Assembly (NCBI RefSeq): GCF_050433565.1
Contig: NZ_JBNPWZ010000001.1
Location: 248,001-312,000 of the forward strand
Direction of reading: 5' to 3'
Length of the DNA stretch: 64,000 bases
DNA from: Ornithinibacillus bavariensis
GTDB lineage: Bacteria; Bacillota; Bacilli; Bacillales; Amphibacillaceae
The stretch's first letter is position 1. Every line of letters starts with the position of its first letter. A program made the translations under genes and the position numbers. The notes below the pieces were generated by a model. It had not been told where the DNA came from and did no database searches. It saw only the letters and a list, made by a program, of their open reading frames with translations. This document shows, one piece after another, positions 25,401-33,265 of this stretch.

Positions 25401-27193
25401 ATACTAGTTTAGATCCAGATTCACCATCATTCACGGCGGGAACGGAATTTACTGACACGGTTTTCTATGTTAAAAAGCAGGCTAAGATAAATGGAATTAC
25501 TTATTATTTAATTAGTAAGGAACCTAGTAGTATAACTGGATTAGTTGGATGGGTACAAGAAAGTGACCTGAAATCTTATGACCACACAACTATCGATAAG
25601 TCAAAAAAAATACTGTATATAAAAGGGACAGGAAGCGCCTATAGTAAAGCATGGGGTGGTTCAAAGGACGCAGTATATTCAGATTTATCAATTTATAAGT
25701 CCCAGCAATTCATAATAAATCTTACAGAAAAAGTGGGCAACAACACTTGGTACCGAGGAACTTTAAACGGTAAAGCCGTGTTTATACATGAGAGCTATCT
25801 AACTACTAATGAAGAGAGTACAATAAGTAAATTAGGGCATATAAGAAATTCAGGTGTAGTAATCTTCAAGGAGCTTGGTGTTCCTTCTACTTCATTTAGT
25901 GCTGGAGCAACTTATACTAATGCTGTTTACTATATAAAGAGACAGGCTAAAATTGGTGATGATCTATTTTATTTGATAAGTACTGAACCAAGTAGTGTTT
26001 CTGGTGTTGTTGGTTGGGTGAAATCAAGTGATTTATCTACGTATGACCATACAACAATTAGTAGAGAAGAAAAGGTATTTTTTATAAAGGGAACTGGAAG
26101 CGCCTATAGTAAAGCATGGGGTGGTTCAAAAGATTTAGTCTATGAAGATCTTTCCTTGTATAAAGCACAACCCTTTAAGGTTACTTTAACAGAAAAAGTC
26201 GGAAATAATACTTGGTACCGAGGTATACTAAGTGGTAAAGCAGTTTTTATACATGAAAGTTATCTAGTTAAGCAAGAAATTAATATGGTTTATACGAATT
26301 ATGATTTAACGCTTTCACAATTTGCGGATATTCAAATGAAGGCCATACCACAAACTGACAAGAGGTATAAACTTTGGATCCGTGAGGATGCTTTTAAAAG
26401 CGTTGGTAGTGGTAAAGGAACTGTCAATGAGTATGTATGGAAACTCAGAAGAGGTCCTGGAACTGATTATGCCGAGGGTGGAAAAGTACAGCCCGGTACG
26501 GTTCTAAACTTATATTCAAGTGAAAAAGGATTAGATGGTTATACTTGGTACCATGTTAGTTATACTTCGGGATGGGTATTACCAGATAGAGCTGATCTTG
26601 AATATTATATAAATAGTTCAAATTTCACTAATAATACTCAGAGTTCATTGCAATTTATGAAACTATCACAGAGTTCATATGTTGATGTTGCTGAAGTAAA
26701 TGAGAAGATCCTTAAGAATAAAGGGATACTATCTGGACAAGCTCAGACGTTTGTGAGGGCTGCGGAATTATATGGTGTTAATGAAATTTATTTAATATCT
26801 CATGCCCTTTTAGAAACAGGAAATGGTACTTCTAAGTTGGCAACAGGAGTTAATTATAATGGAAAAACTGTTTATAATATGTATGGTATAAATGCTAAGG
26901 ATTCCTGTCCTTTGGATTGTGGCGCTAAGTATGCTTATGAAGCTGGTTGGTTTACACCAGAGGCTGCTATAATTGGAGGAGCTGAGTTTATTGGAAATTT
27001 GTATATTAAAAAAGGACAGGATACATTATATAAAATGCGTTGGAATCCTGACTTTGCTAATACTAATGGTTATGCTTCTCATCAATATGCAACAGATATA
27101 GGATGGGCATATAAGCAAACTTCAAGAATGTATGAATTATTGAGTTTACTAAATGGATATAGCTTAACCCTAGAAATTCCTAAATTTAAGTAG
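22463..27193 (+). CDS. Secreted LytD-like N-acetylglucosaminidase with eight 155-residue GW-like repeats
   Basis: A 1576-residue secreted autolysin. A signal peptide (about 1-29) is followed by eight tandem repeats of exactly 155 residues (37-1276). Each begins with a SKLG-type segment, carries GWVKS-type and AWGGSK motifs and looks like two SH3-like GW modules, sixteen in total. GW modules in other Firmicutes bind teichoic acids. Then come an SH3b-like region (about 1300-1385, KLRRGPGTDYAEG) and a GH73-type glucosaminidase domain (about 1400-1570) with the probable catalytic Glu in ISHALLETGNGTSKLATG and YNMYGINA. It would cut peptidoglycan beside GlcNAc while held on wall polymer. It follows the exporter operon but has its own leader; the start follows TGGAGG. 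Confidence 0.93.
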   Translation: MKKESILMFVVTLITLVAFNASSSIVNADSIEYANTSKLGHMKSSEVKIYRELADSSTSFNTGETYLNEVFYIKKQAKINNELYYLISKEPSSQNGVIGWVKSTDIESRDHVTIDKSEKILYITGTGTAYNKAWGGSKNSVYGSLFPYKSREFKIHLTERVGNETWYRGILDGKTVFISESNLSMKEENATSKLGHLKSSGVKIYKQLVEPSTSFNAGETYLNEVFYIKKQATINDELYYLISKEPSSVNGVIGWVKSSDVESRDHSTIDRLDKVLYITGTGLAYNKAWGGSKNTVFSNLSTYKLREFKVHLTERVGNEIWYRGYLDGKAVFIKSDFLSFGKETTISKLGHIRNSMVKIFQSLGPEQEYIEAGETYTNAVYYIKKQSEVNGQIFYLISKEPSSTNGVVGWVNSKDLTTYDHVTISKESKSFYVKGTGSAYSKAWGGSKDAVYPNLSIYKSQEFKVILTEKVGNNTWYRGILDGNTVFIHESYLTTKEESATSKLGHLKGSEVKIYKELVDTSTAFNAGSTYLNEVFYIKKQAAIYDELYYLISREPSSVNGVIGWVKSTDINSQDHVTIDKLDKTLHFTGTGSAYNKAWGGSENTVYEDLSPYRSQQFKIHLTELVGNEIWYRGFLNGEAIFIHEDYLTTKEESATSKLGKLKSSEVKIYKELVDPTTAFKADETLLSEVFYIKKQATINDEGYYLISREPSSVNGVIGWVKSTDIDSRDHVTIDKSDKILYIKGTGVAYDKAWGGSKNIVYGNLSSYKSREFKIHLTERIGNETWYRGLLDGEYVFIHEDYLTTKEESATSKLGQLKSSEVKIYKELVDPTTSFNAGEAYLNEVFYIKKQATISDELYYLISKEPSSVSGVIGWVKSTDLESRDHTTIDKSEKILYITGTGTAYSKAWGGSKDAVYSDLSIYQYQEFRVLLTERVGMETWYRGILNGNPVFIESSNLVNSVEFSTSKLSQIRSSDAKIYTSLDPDSPSFTAGTEFTDTVFYVKKQAKINGITYYLISKEPSSITGLVGWVQESDLKSYDHTTIDKSKKILYIKGTGSAYSKAWGGSKDAVYSDLSIYKSQQFIINLTEKVGNNTWYRGTLNGKAVFIHESYLTTNEESTISKLGHIRNSGVVIFKELGVPSTSFSAGATYTNAVYYIKRQAKIGDDLFYLISTEPSSVSGVVGWVKSSDLSTYDHTTISREEKVFFIKGTGSAYSKAWGGSKDLVYEDLSLYKAQPFKVTLTEKVGNNTWYRGILSGKAVFIHESYLVKQEINMVYTNYDLTLSQFADIQMKAIPQTDKRYKLWIREDAFKSVGSGKGTVNEYVWKLRRGPGTDYAEGGKVQPGTVLNLYSSEKGLDGYTWYHVSYTSGWVLPDRADLEYYINSSNFTNNTQSSLQFMKLSQSSYVDVAEVNEKILKNKGILSGQAQTFVRAAELYGVNEIYLISHALLETGNGTSKLATGVNYNGKTVYNMYGINAKDSCPLDCGAKYAYEAGWFTPEAAIIGGAEFIGNLYIKKGQDTLYKMRWNPDFANTNGYASHQYATDIGWAYKQTSRMYELLSLLNGYSLTLEIPKFK
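22571..26290 (+). repeat. Eight tandem 465-bp repeats inside the autolysin gene
   Basis: Repeat starts fall at 22571, 23036, 23501, 23966, 24431, 24896, 25361 and 25826, a constant 465-bp period with no length change. Repeats 1, 2, 4, 5 and 6 resemble each other most (STDIESRDH type); 3, 7 and 8 form a second subtype (TYDHTTIS and LTEKVGNNTWY). Recombination between units would change repeat number without breaking the frame. Confidence 0.95.
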
Positions 27194-27228
27194 CTTATAG
27201 AACTATATATGTAAAAAATAAGAAATTA

Positions 27229-27275
27229 AAAACTGCAATACTACCGGTTGAACTGTAGTATTGCAGTTTTATTTT
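27229..27275 (+). terminator. Bidirectional terminator between the autolysin and the GT-C-like gene
   Basis: A perfect 16-bp stem pairs 27229-27244 with 27255-27270, with A-rich left and T-rich right flanks, serving both convergent genes. Confidence 0.92.
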
Positions 27276-27296
27276 TCTTCATTAAAGAGAAGCAAC

Positions 27297-28805
27297 TTAT
27301 TTCTTTATCCAGTCATTATAGTTTATTTCAATCAATTCAACATCACGAGGTATCTTATATAGGTTTTTAAATCTTATTTGTTGTTGAGAAGGGTCCCCCC
27401 TCCAAATAAACTGAGAGTATGGAAGTTTTGAAATTTGAATCTGTGTTTCATTATTTTCTAAATTCTGTTTTATGATTTCTAATCGTTCATTAGCCGAAAC
27501 ACGTATTTGGACAAAAGCAAAAATATAAACACTCATAACGATAATAGAAGAAACTATTAACGTCTTACGAATAACTTGTGGCTCTAATTTTATCTTTAAA
27601 TATGAGCGTATATAGTAAATCAATTCTATTACTATTATTGAGAATAAGATATATTGAGTGAAAAAGTTTCTGGGTCCAAAAGGCTGAGCATATAATAGTG
27701 GACCACTTAATATTAATATGGATAATAAATACCATAGAATCTTATTTTTTAGTACAGGAACATCAATATAAATAAACACTGTTAATACTAAGCCTATAAA
27801 GAATAAAATAGAGTAAATGGCTTCAAATTCATTTGTATAATTTCCAAAGATATTAACTTGCAGCATGTCAATTACAATAGGTTTATACAGAGAATAAGAA
27901 ACGAACAAAATTAGCAAAGATGTTTTAAAGGTTTTCTTACTGCTTTTGTTGATTATAATAAGACAAACTATTGATAGTAAAATGTTTAAGAAAGTATTGT
28001 TCATAAAAAGTAATCTATACATCTGCTCTGAGTAAACATCAAAAGCATACTTAAACATGTTTGTAGATTCACTTGCAACAGTTATTGTTCTGGCACTATA
28101 CTCATCATTTCCATTTGCAATCGAAGAATAGGCACTATTTGAAAACATTATAAGTGCGCCAGCTATAGTTGAAATTAGCATTATGAAGTGAAACATAAAT
28201 ATTTTTTTATACTTAATGAATGTATATATCATTACAAGTATAGAACTGGCAACAAAATATAAAGTTATATTTTCTATAAAAAGCTGGGAAATAATTAAAA
28301 AAGGTATTGCAAATAAATATATTGACCAATTTCGATAATTAGGAATACAATTTTTTTCTTTAAAGATATCTTTAATTAATATGAAAAAAACTATAACAGC
28401 TATGGTAGCTGGTACATAATTAGCAAATCCTGCAGTCCAGGAAATAGTTTGCTGAAAAATGTTAACGGGTATTAATAAGATTAGAATAAAAGCTAGTAAG
28501 TAACTATTTTTTGTTCTATTTTCTCCCTGCTTTACCATCAAGAGAATAAGAAGTGTAATCAGTAGAGCTTTGAGCAAGACTCTTAGCCAACCGATTCTAG
28601 TTAATAACATTACAAATAAATTACCAGCATATCTCCCGTTGTAGCCATCAAACCAATTATTTAACCATGAAATGGCAGTAGAACTACCCCAAGTCCAATC
28701 ATCTCCTGATAAAGGGGTCAAGTATGCTATTAAAGCAAAATAGGTAAAAACAACGAAAATGAAAGCCATTGAATATTTATTTTGTTTTATCAAATTTTTC
28801 ATCAT
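27297..28805 (-). CDS. Polytopic membrane protein, DUF6056-like probable GT-C glycosyltransferase
   Basis: A 502-residue protein with about eleven membrane helices. An acidic motif after the first helix, PLSGDDWTWG, lies on the outer side, as in GT-C enzymes where an Asp in the first loop is catalytic. A soluble tail follows the last helix. It lies 39 bases after a GtrA-like flippase gene and in line with a GtrB-like glycosyltransferase, the layout of three-component glycosylation systems (for example CsbB-GtcA-YfhO in Bacillus). I infer that it takes the sugar from the flipped undecaprenyl carrier and puts it on an extracytoplasmic acceptor, probably a teichoic acid. The family name is recalled, not searched. 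Confidence 0.7.
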   Translation of the reverse strand: MMKNLIKQNKYSMAFIFVVFTYFALIAYLTPLSGDDWTWGSSTAISWLNNWFDGYNGRYAGNLFVMLLTRIGWLRVLLKALLITLLILLMVKQGENRTKNSYLLAFILILLIPVNIFQQTISWTAGFANYVPATIAVIVFFILIKDIFKEKNCIPNYRNWSIYLFAIPFLIISQLFIENITLYFVASSILVMIYTFIKYKKIFMFHFIMLISTIAGALIMFSNSAYSSIANGNDEYSARTITVASESTNMFKYAFDVYSEQMYRLLFMNNTFLNILLSIVCLIIINKSSKKTFKTSLLILFVSYSLYKPIVIDMLQVNIFGNYTNEFEAIYSILFFIGLVLTVFIYIDVPVLKNKILWYLLSILILSGPLLYAQPFGPRNFFTQYILFSIIVIELIYYIRSYLKIKLEPQVIRKTLIVSSIIVMSVYIFAFVQIRVSANERLEIIKQNLENNETQIQISKLPYSQFIWRGDPSQQQIRFKNLYKIPRDVELIEINYNDWIKK

Positions 28806-28844
28806 ATTTTATAACATGCCTCTCTGTATGTTCCAAATAGAATG

Positions 28845-29279
28845 TCAATTACTATTTTCCAATTTAGTCGAGCTTCGAATATTTTTATTCGTTAATATCC
28901 ACTTAGATAAAATAAATGTAAATGGAATAGGTATGATTGATGCTAATAAAGGTGCAAAAAATTCACCCCAATTAAGTAGATCAACAAATATAAACAAAGA
29001 AAAAGTAGTAACTGAATAATTCACGATATAAGTTAAAGGGAACTGTAGAAACTTTTTAAGTGTAGGTTTCGTTTTATAAGTAAAATAGCAATTAAGGTAA
29101 AATGATCCTACCATACTAATTAAATAACCTAAAGAGTGACTTATAATATATGGACTATTTATAATCACTAAAAAAAATAAATAAATAATATAATAATTAA
29201 AAGTATTAATAAAGCCCACTATGACAAAACGAATAAAAGTTTTATATTTATTCAGTAGTAGATATATCTTTTTCAACAT
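28845..29279 (-). CDS. GtrA/GtcA-like undecaprenyl-phosphate-sugar flippase
   Basis: A 144-residue, four-helix membrane protein of the GtrA family. The start region FIRFVIVGFINTFNYYIIYLFF is characteristic, and helix 3 has LGYLISMVGSFYLNCYFTYK. It is thought to move undecaprenyl-phosphate-linked monosaccharide to the outer face. It overlaps the end of the upstream GtrB-like gene by 32 bases, so translation is probably coupled. Confidence 0.9.
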   Translation of the reverse strand: MLKKIYLLLNKYKTFIRFVIVGFINTFNYYIIYLFFLVIINSPYIISHSLGYLISMVGSFYLNCYFTYKTKPTLKKFLQFPLTYIVNYSVTTFSLFIFVDLLNWGEFFAPLLASIIPIPFTFILSKWILTNKNIRSSTKLENSN

Positions 29280-30252
29280 CTCTCTTCATCTCGGTTCTAG
29301 AGTTATTTTTACTATGTGTCTTTTTAATGTTTGTTTCTTGTACTATAAATTTAGGGCGGTTTTTAACTTCGTAATAAATCCTTCCAATATATTCACCAAT
29401 TACTCCGGTACAAACTAACTGAATTCCTCCAATTAATAATATTGCAGAAATAGTGGTGAAGTATCCTGGCTGATCAATCCCAAACAACATTATACTAGTA
29501 AAAGAATAAATAATATATAGTAAACCAAAGAGTGTTATTATTGATCCGAAATATATAATGGTTCTCAATGGCCTATTATTAAATGATAATATCCCATCTA
29601 TTCCATAATTAATTAAGCTTTTAAAGTTCCATTTACTTTCTCCTGCAGATCTCTCGATATTTTCATAACTTATAACTTTTTCTTTAAATCCAATCCAGGA
29701 GAATAGACCTTTTGAAAATCGATTATATTCTGGAAGAGATAATAGTGCTTCTACTGCCCTAGAACTTAATAAGCGAAAATCACCAATACCATCAATTAGT
29801 TCTACATCTACAATTTTATTAATTAAACGATAATATAGTTTTGATATATTTTTACGTATTAACTTTTCTCCAGTTCGATTTCTTTTGGCGATAACTTGAT
29901 CATATCCCTGCATGTAATAATTTATCATTTCGGGAATTAATTCAGGAGGATGCTGTAAATCAGCATCAATAAAAATAACGGCATCTCCACAGCTGTATTT
30001 TAACCCAGCTAGCATTGCTGCCTCTTTTCCGAAGTTTCTACTAAACGATATATATTTAACCTTACCATCTTTATTTGCTACTGTTTCGATAAGAGTTAAG
30101 GTATCGTCACGACTTCCATCATTAATAAATATTAGCTCATATTCATAATTTTTATTTTTAGAATCGTTTGAAAGAACTTTTGTTAAATGTGAGTACGTGT
30201 CAATCAATGTTTCTTCTTCATTATAGCAAGGTATTAAGATTGATATTAGCAT
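29248..30252 (-). CDS. GtrB/CsbB-like family 2 glycosyltransferase (undecaprenyl-phosphate sugar synthase)
   Basis: A 334-residue DPM1-like GT2 with SILIPCYNEEETL, FINDGSRDDTL, FSRNFGKEAAMLAGL, DADLQHPPE and two C-terminal membrane helices (about 230-285). It would transfer a sugar from a nucleotide donor to undecaprenyl phosphate at the inner face. B. subtilis CsbB uses GlcNAc; the sugar here is unknown. The last about 30 residues are charged and overlap the start of the flippase gene. It is the first gene of the three-gene cassette, which runs to 27297. Confidence 0.9.
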   Translation of the reverse strand: MLISILIPCYNEEETLIDTYSHLTKVLSNDSKNKNYEYELIFINDGSRDDTLTLIETVANKDGKVKYISFSRNFGKEAAMLAGLKYSCGDAVIFIDADLQHPPELIPEMINYYMQGYDQVIAKRNRTGEKLIRKNISKLYYRLINKIVDVELIDGIGDFRLLSSRAVEALLSLPEYNRFSKGLFSWIGFKEKVISYENIERSAGESKWNFKSLINYGIDGILSFNNRPLRTIIYFGSIITLFGLLYIIYSFTSIMLFGIDQPGYFTTISAILLIGGIQLVCTGVIGEYIGRIYYEVKNRPKFIVQETNIKKTHSKNNSRTEMKRDVEKDISTTE

Positions 30253-30448
30253 AATTTACGGTCAACTCCACCAACTGATATTAAATGATAATCTTAAGTA
30301 GTAATTTTATCATAGAAAGTAATTATTAAGAAGAATTTTCAGGGATATTTTGTAATTCTTAAATAAATAGTTTTGAAAAAGATAAAATTAGACTTAGAGT
30401 ATTTCAAGTTTATTATATAACTAATTATGTTTCTAAACCTTTGAAAAT

Positions 30449-32941
30449 TTAATTTAATTGACAAACTTTCTCATAAAACATGTTCATCGCTTTGTTTTGA
30501 TATGCTTTATAGTCAAATTGATTGTTCATTTGATTATTGTTTTTCAAATACGCGTTCATCCCTTCAACTAACCCGAAAACTGAGTTTTCTACGGTCATAC
30601 CGAAACCACTATCCTCAATGATACTTCTAGGTCCTGGAATGTCGGTTGAAATAACTGGCAAACCTAAAATTAACGCTTCTAGCAGCACAATTCCCTGTCC
30701 TTCATAATTAGACGATAGTATAAAGCAGTCACAATGGTCTAATAATGGATACGGGTTTTCTAAATGTCCGGTAAAGATGATTTTATCTTCAATGTTTAAT
30801 TCCTGAACTAACTGTATTAAATCTTTTTTCAAGGATCCATCTCCTACTATATATAATCTTACGTGATTATGGACAGCTGATACCTGAGTAAAAGCTTTAA
30901 TTAGTTTTTGATGATCCTTTTCAGGACTGAGCCTACCAATAGTAATGAAATTAACATGTTTGTTATCAGGAAATGGAAAGCCTTCTTGAATATCTCCTCG
31001 ATAACTTGTAGATTCCGTTTTTTCCTTATTTTCAAATTGAACATTATTATTTCGAAGTGAGAAGATCCTCTTATAATCAATTGGATTAATGACATAATCC
31101 ATCTTTGATTTGTGATTAACATATTTTTCTAGATTCTTTAAATTTTTATTATGAGTTAATTCAGATACGGACAATACTTTATCGAATTGATTATATAAGG
31201 AGAAAATAACTCCCAGATTTCGTTTATGAGGATATTTATTATTTATTTTTTTATTCACTTCCCTTTCCATATCGGAATGGAGGTAGATACATTTCTTTTT
31301 AAATTTTCCATATGCGAAAAAAGAAGACCAGAATGGATTATACCCTCCAAAGTCAATCCCTATATCGAATTTTGAGAGTCCTACTATTCGACTATATTCT
31401 CTTTCATAGATATGAACAGGAGCATACTTTTTATTTCCAGTGTAAAGAAATAATGTGTGTCGGAATATATCAAGTAAGGATGCATTCCAAGTCCCTCCAC
31501 GAAAAATATGGTGTACATTTTTATTCACTTTCTCCATATTTGCCCATTTAATTTTATTTTTATTAGTACCGTGGTCGATTAGGGTTATATCATATTTATC
31601 ATAATCAATTGAATTTAATAAGCTTATAATAGAGGAAGTAATTCCATTATTTAGGAATCCTCCTCCATAAATTAATAACTTTTTCTTGTTTGTTTCAGCT
31701 TTATAAGTATTTTCAGTTGGTCTTTGAAAAAAAACAGTATCCACAAATCGAGTAGTGGCTTGACCATCGTCATGATAACAATACCTTTTTAAAAAGGTAT
31801 CATATTCACTTCTGTAAATACTTTTTACTTGTTCTATATCATTAATACAATTAATAACTTCCTCAATGTCTTGACACAAAGGCCCAGGAAGATTTTGCAT
31901 AGGAATGTATAAGCCACGATCTCTTTCGTATTCTTTCAAATCATCTGTATAAAAAATTACTGGTCTCTCCGTAGGTAGAAATTCAAAAAATATACTGGAG
32001 TAATCTGTAATGAGAATATCAACAATACTTAATAGTTCGTTACTATCCATCGAATTAGGGACTGAAGTGAATGTATTTCCCTGTTCATATAAATGATTAC
32101 TTTCAAAGTAATGAGACTTCAACAATAATATATAATCATTACTAATATGTTGGTGAACTTTTTCAATATTTTTTTTCAATGTTAAACTTTGGTCTTCTTC
32201 ATCTCCGACTTTACCTCTCCATGTTGGGGCATAAAGAATAACCTTTTTATGCGAGGGGATATTTAGTTCCCTTTTAATCTTATTCTTATCTGCCTTATAT
32301 AATAAATCGACTCGGGGATAGCCAGTGTCAAGCACCGTACCACCATAAATATTATTTATATCAAAAGCATTAAGCAGTTTTTCAGCAGTGAAACTGTTGG
32401 GAGTTACGAGGAAATCTGAATATAAAAAGTTTCGCTGAATATTTTGGTGATCTACAACTCCTCTTTGCTTTATATCCAACCCTAATGTTTTCAGTGGCGT
32501 TCCATGCCAAGTGTTTACATAAATTTGTCCATCTCTTTTTTGAAAATAACTAGGGAATGATGTGTCATTAATAAGGTATTTTCCAATGGCAAGGTACTTC
32601 ACGTATTCTACACTTTGATATAATACAAAGGTTACATTTGGTAGATTTCTAACGTGACTTGGGATAACTGTGTCTTTTCGTACTGCCCAAATATGTTGAA
32701 AGTTTTTAAATCTTGAATCATCTATTAAATAAGAAAATATAGCATAGGGATTACCAGTAATATTTCTTCCGTGATAAGCTTCATAAAAAATAATATGGTC
32801 GTTAATAGGAAACTCTTCCCAGGTCTTTGTGTATATAGATCTTAATCGGATATTCCTTTGTTTTAAATGATTTAAAAGGGGATTTAGTAAAAAACGAATA
32901 TTGTATGGAATAATTTTTTGTATAATTTTTCTTATTGTCAT
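30449..32941 (-). CDS. Bifunctional TagF-type glycerophosphotransferase / GT4 glycosyltransferase (copy 2)
   Basis: An 830-residue fusion, closely similar along its length to the gene at 56415-58913. The ATG at 32941 follows TTGGAGGAAACT; an upstream TTG frame at 32953 would start inside that binding site. The N-terminal polymerase domain has VNTWHGTPLKTLGLDIK, VILYAPTWRGK, LLLKSHYFES and ILITDYSSIFFEFLPTERP. The C-terminal GT4 domain has GGGFLNNGITSSIISLLNS, TIGRLSPEKDHQKLI, LYIVGDGSLKKDL and SNYEGQGIVLLEALILG. It probably makes a polyol-phosphate chain and adds a sugar; substrates unproved. It lies 196 bases upstream of the Gtr-like cassette on the same strand. Confidence 0.9.
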   Translation of the reverse strand: MTIRKIIQKIIPYNIRFLLNPLLNHLKQRNIRLRSIYTKTWEEFPINDHIIFYEAYHGRNITGNPYAIFSYLIDDSRFKNFQHIWAVRKDTVIPSHVRNLPNVTFVLYQSVEYVKYLAIGKYLINDTSFPSYFQKRDGQIYVNTWHGTPLKTLGLDIKQRGVVDHQNIQRNFLYSDFLVTPNSFTAEKLLNAFDINNIYGGTVLDTGYPRVDLLYKADKNKIKRELNIPSHKKVILYAPTWRGKVGDEEDQSLTLKKNIEKVHQHISNDYILLLKSHYFESNHLYEQGNTFTSVPNSMDSNELLSIVDILITDYSSIFFEFLPTERPVIFYTDDLKEYERDRGLYIPMQNLPGPLCQDIEEVINCINDIEQVKSIYRSEYDTFLKRYCYHDDGQATTRFVDTVFFQRPTENTYKAETNKKKLLIYGGGFLNNGITSSIISLLNSIDYDKYDITLIDHGTNKNKIKWANMEKVNKNVHHIFRGGTWNASLLDIFRHTLFLYTGNKKYAPVHIYEREYSRIVGLSKFDIGIDFGGYNPFWSSFFAYGKFKKKCIYLHSDMEREVNKKINNKYPHKRNLGVIFSLYNQFDKVLSVSELTHNKNLKNLEKYVNHKSKMDYVINPIDYKRIFSLRNNNVQFENKEKTESTSYRGDIQEGFPFPDNKHVNFITIGRLSPEKDHQKLIKAFTQVSAVHNHVRLYIVGDGSLKKDLIQLVQELNIEDKIIFTGHLENPYPLLDHCDCFILSSNYEGQGIVLLEALILGLPVISTDIPGPRSIIEDSGFGMTVENSVFGLVEGMNAYLKNNNQMNNQFDYKAYQNKAMNMFYEKVCQLN

Positions 32942-32992
32942 AGTTTCCTCCAAGAATCAATTATAATTTTAATTGTAAGTATTAACATAAAA

Positions 32993-33029
32993 AATAGACC
33001 TCTTAGGTTAGGTACGAGTGAGGTCTATT
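32993..33029 (-). terminator. Terminator of the TarS-like gene
   Basis: AATAGACCTC (32993-33002) pairs perfectly with GAGGTCTATT (33020-33029). On the minus strand it is followed by TTTTTATG. A second hairpin with CCCC/GGGG arms at 33042-33062 lies just upstream of it on the same transcript. Confidence 0.8.
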
Positions 33030-33265
33030 CCTTACTAGAGAATACCCCATTTGGTGGGGTATAATTAGTTGCTAACAGAAGAAACAGGATATCTGCAATC
33101 TGTTATATGACATCTAACACTGTTACAACTTTATTATATCACGAAAATTCAGTTGGCAAACCCAAATATATTCTTAACTAGGATCATTATTTCGGTCATG
33201 AGTGGTGTCCATGATAAATAAAAGAAAGGTAAAGGAATATTTTAATTAGATTTTAAAATTGAAAT

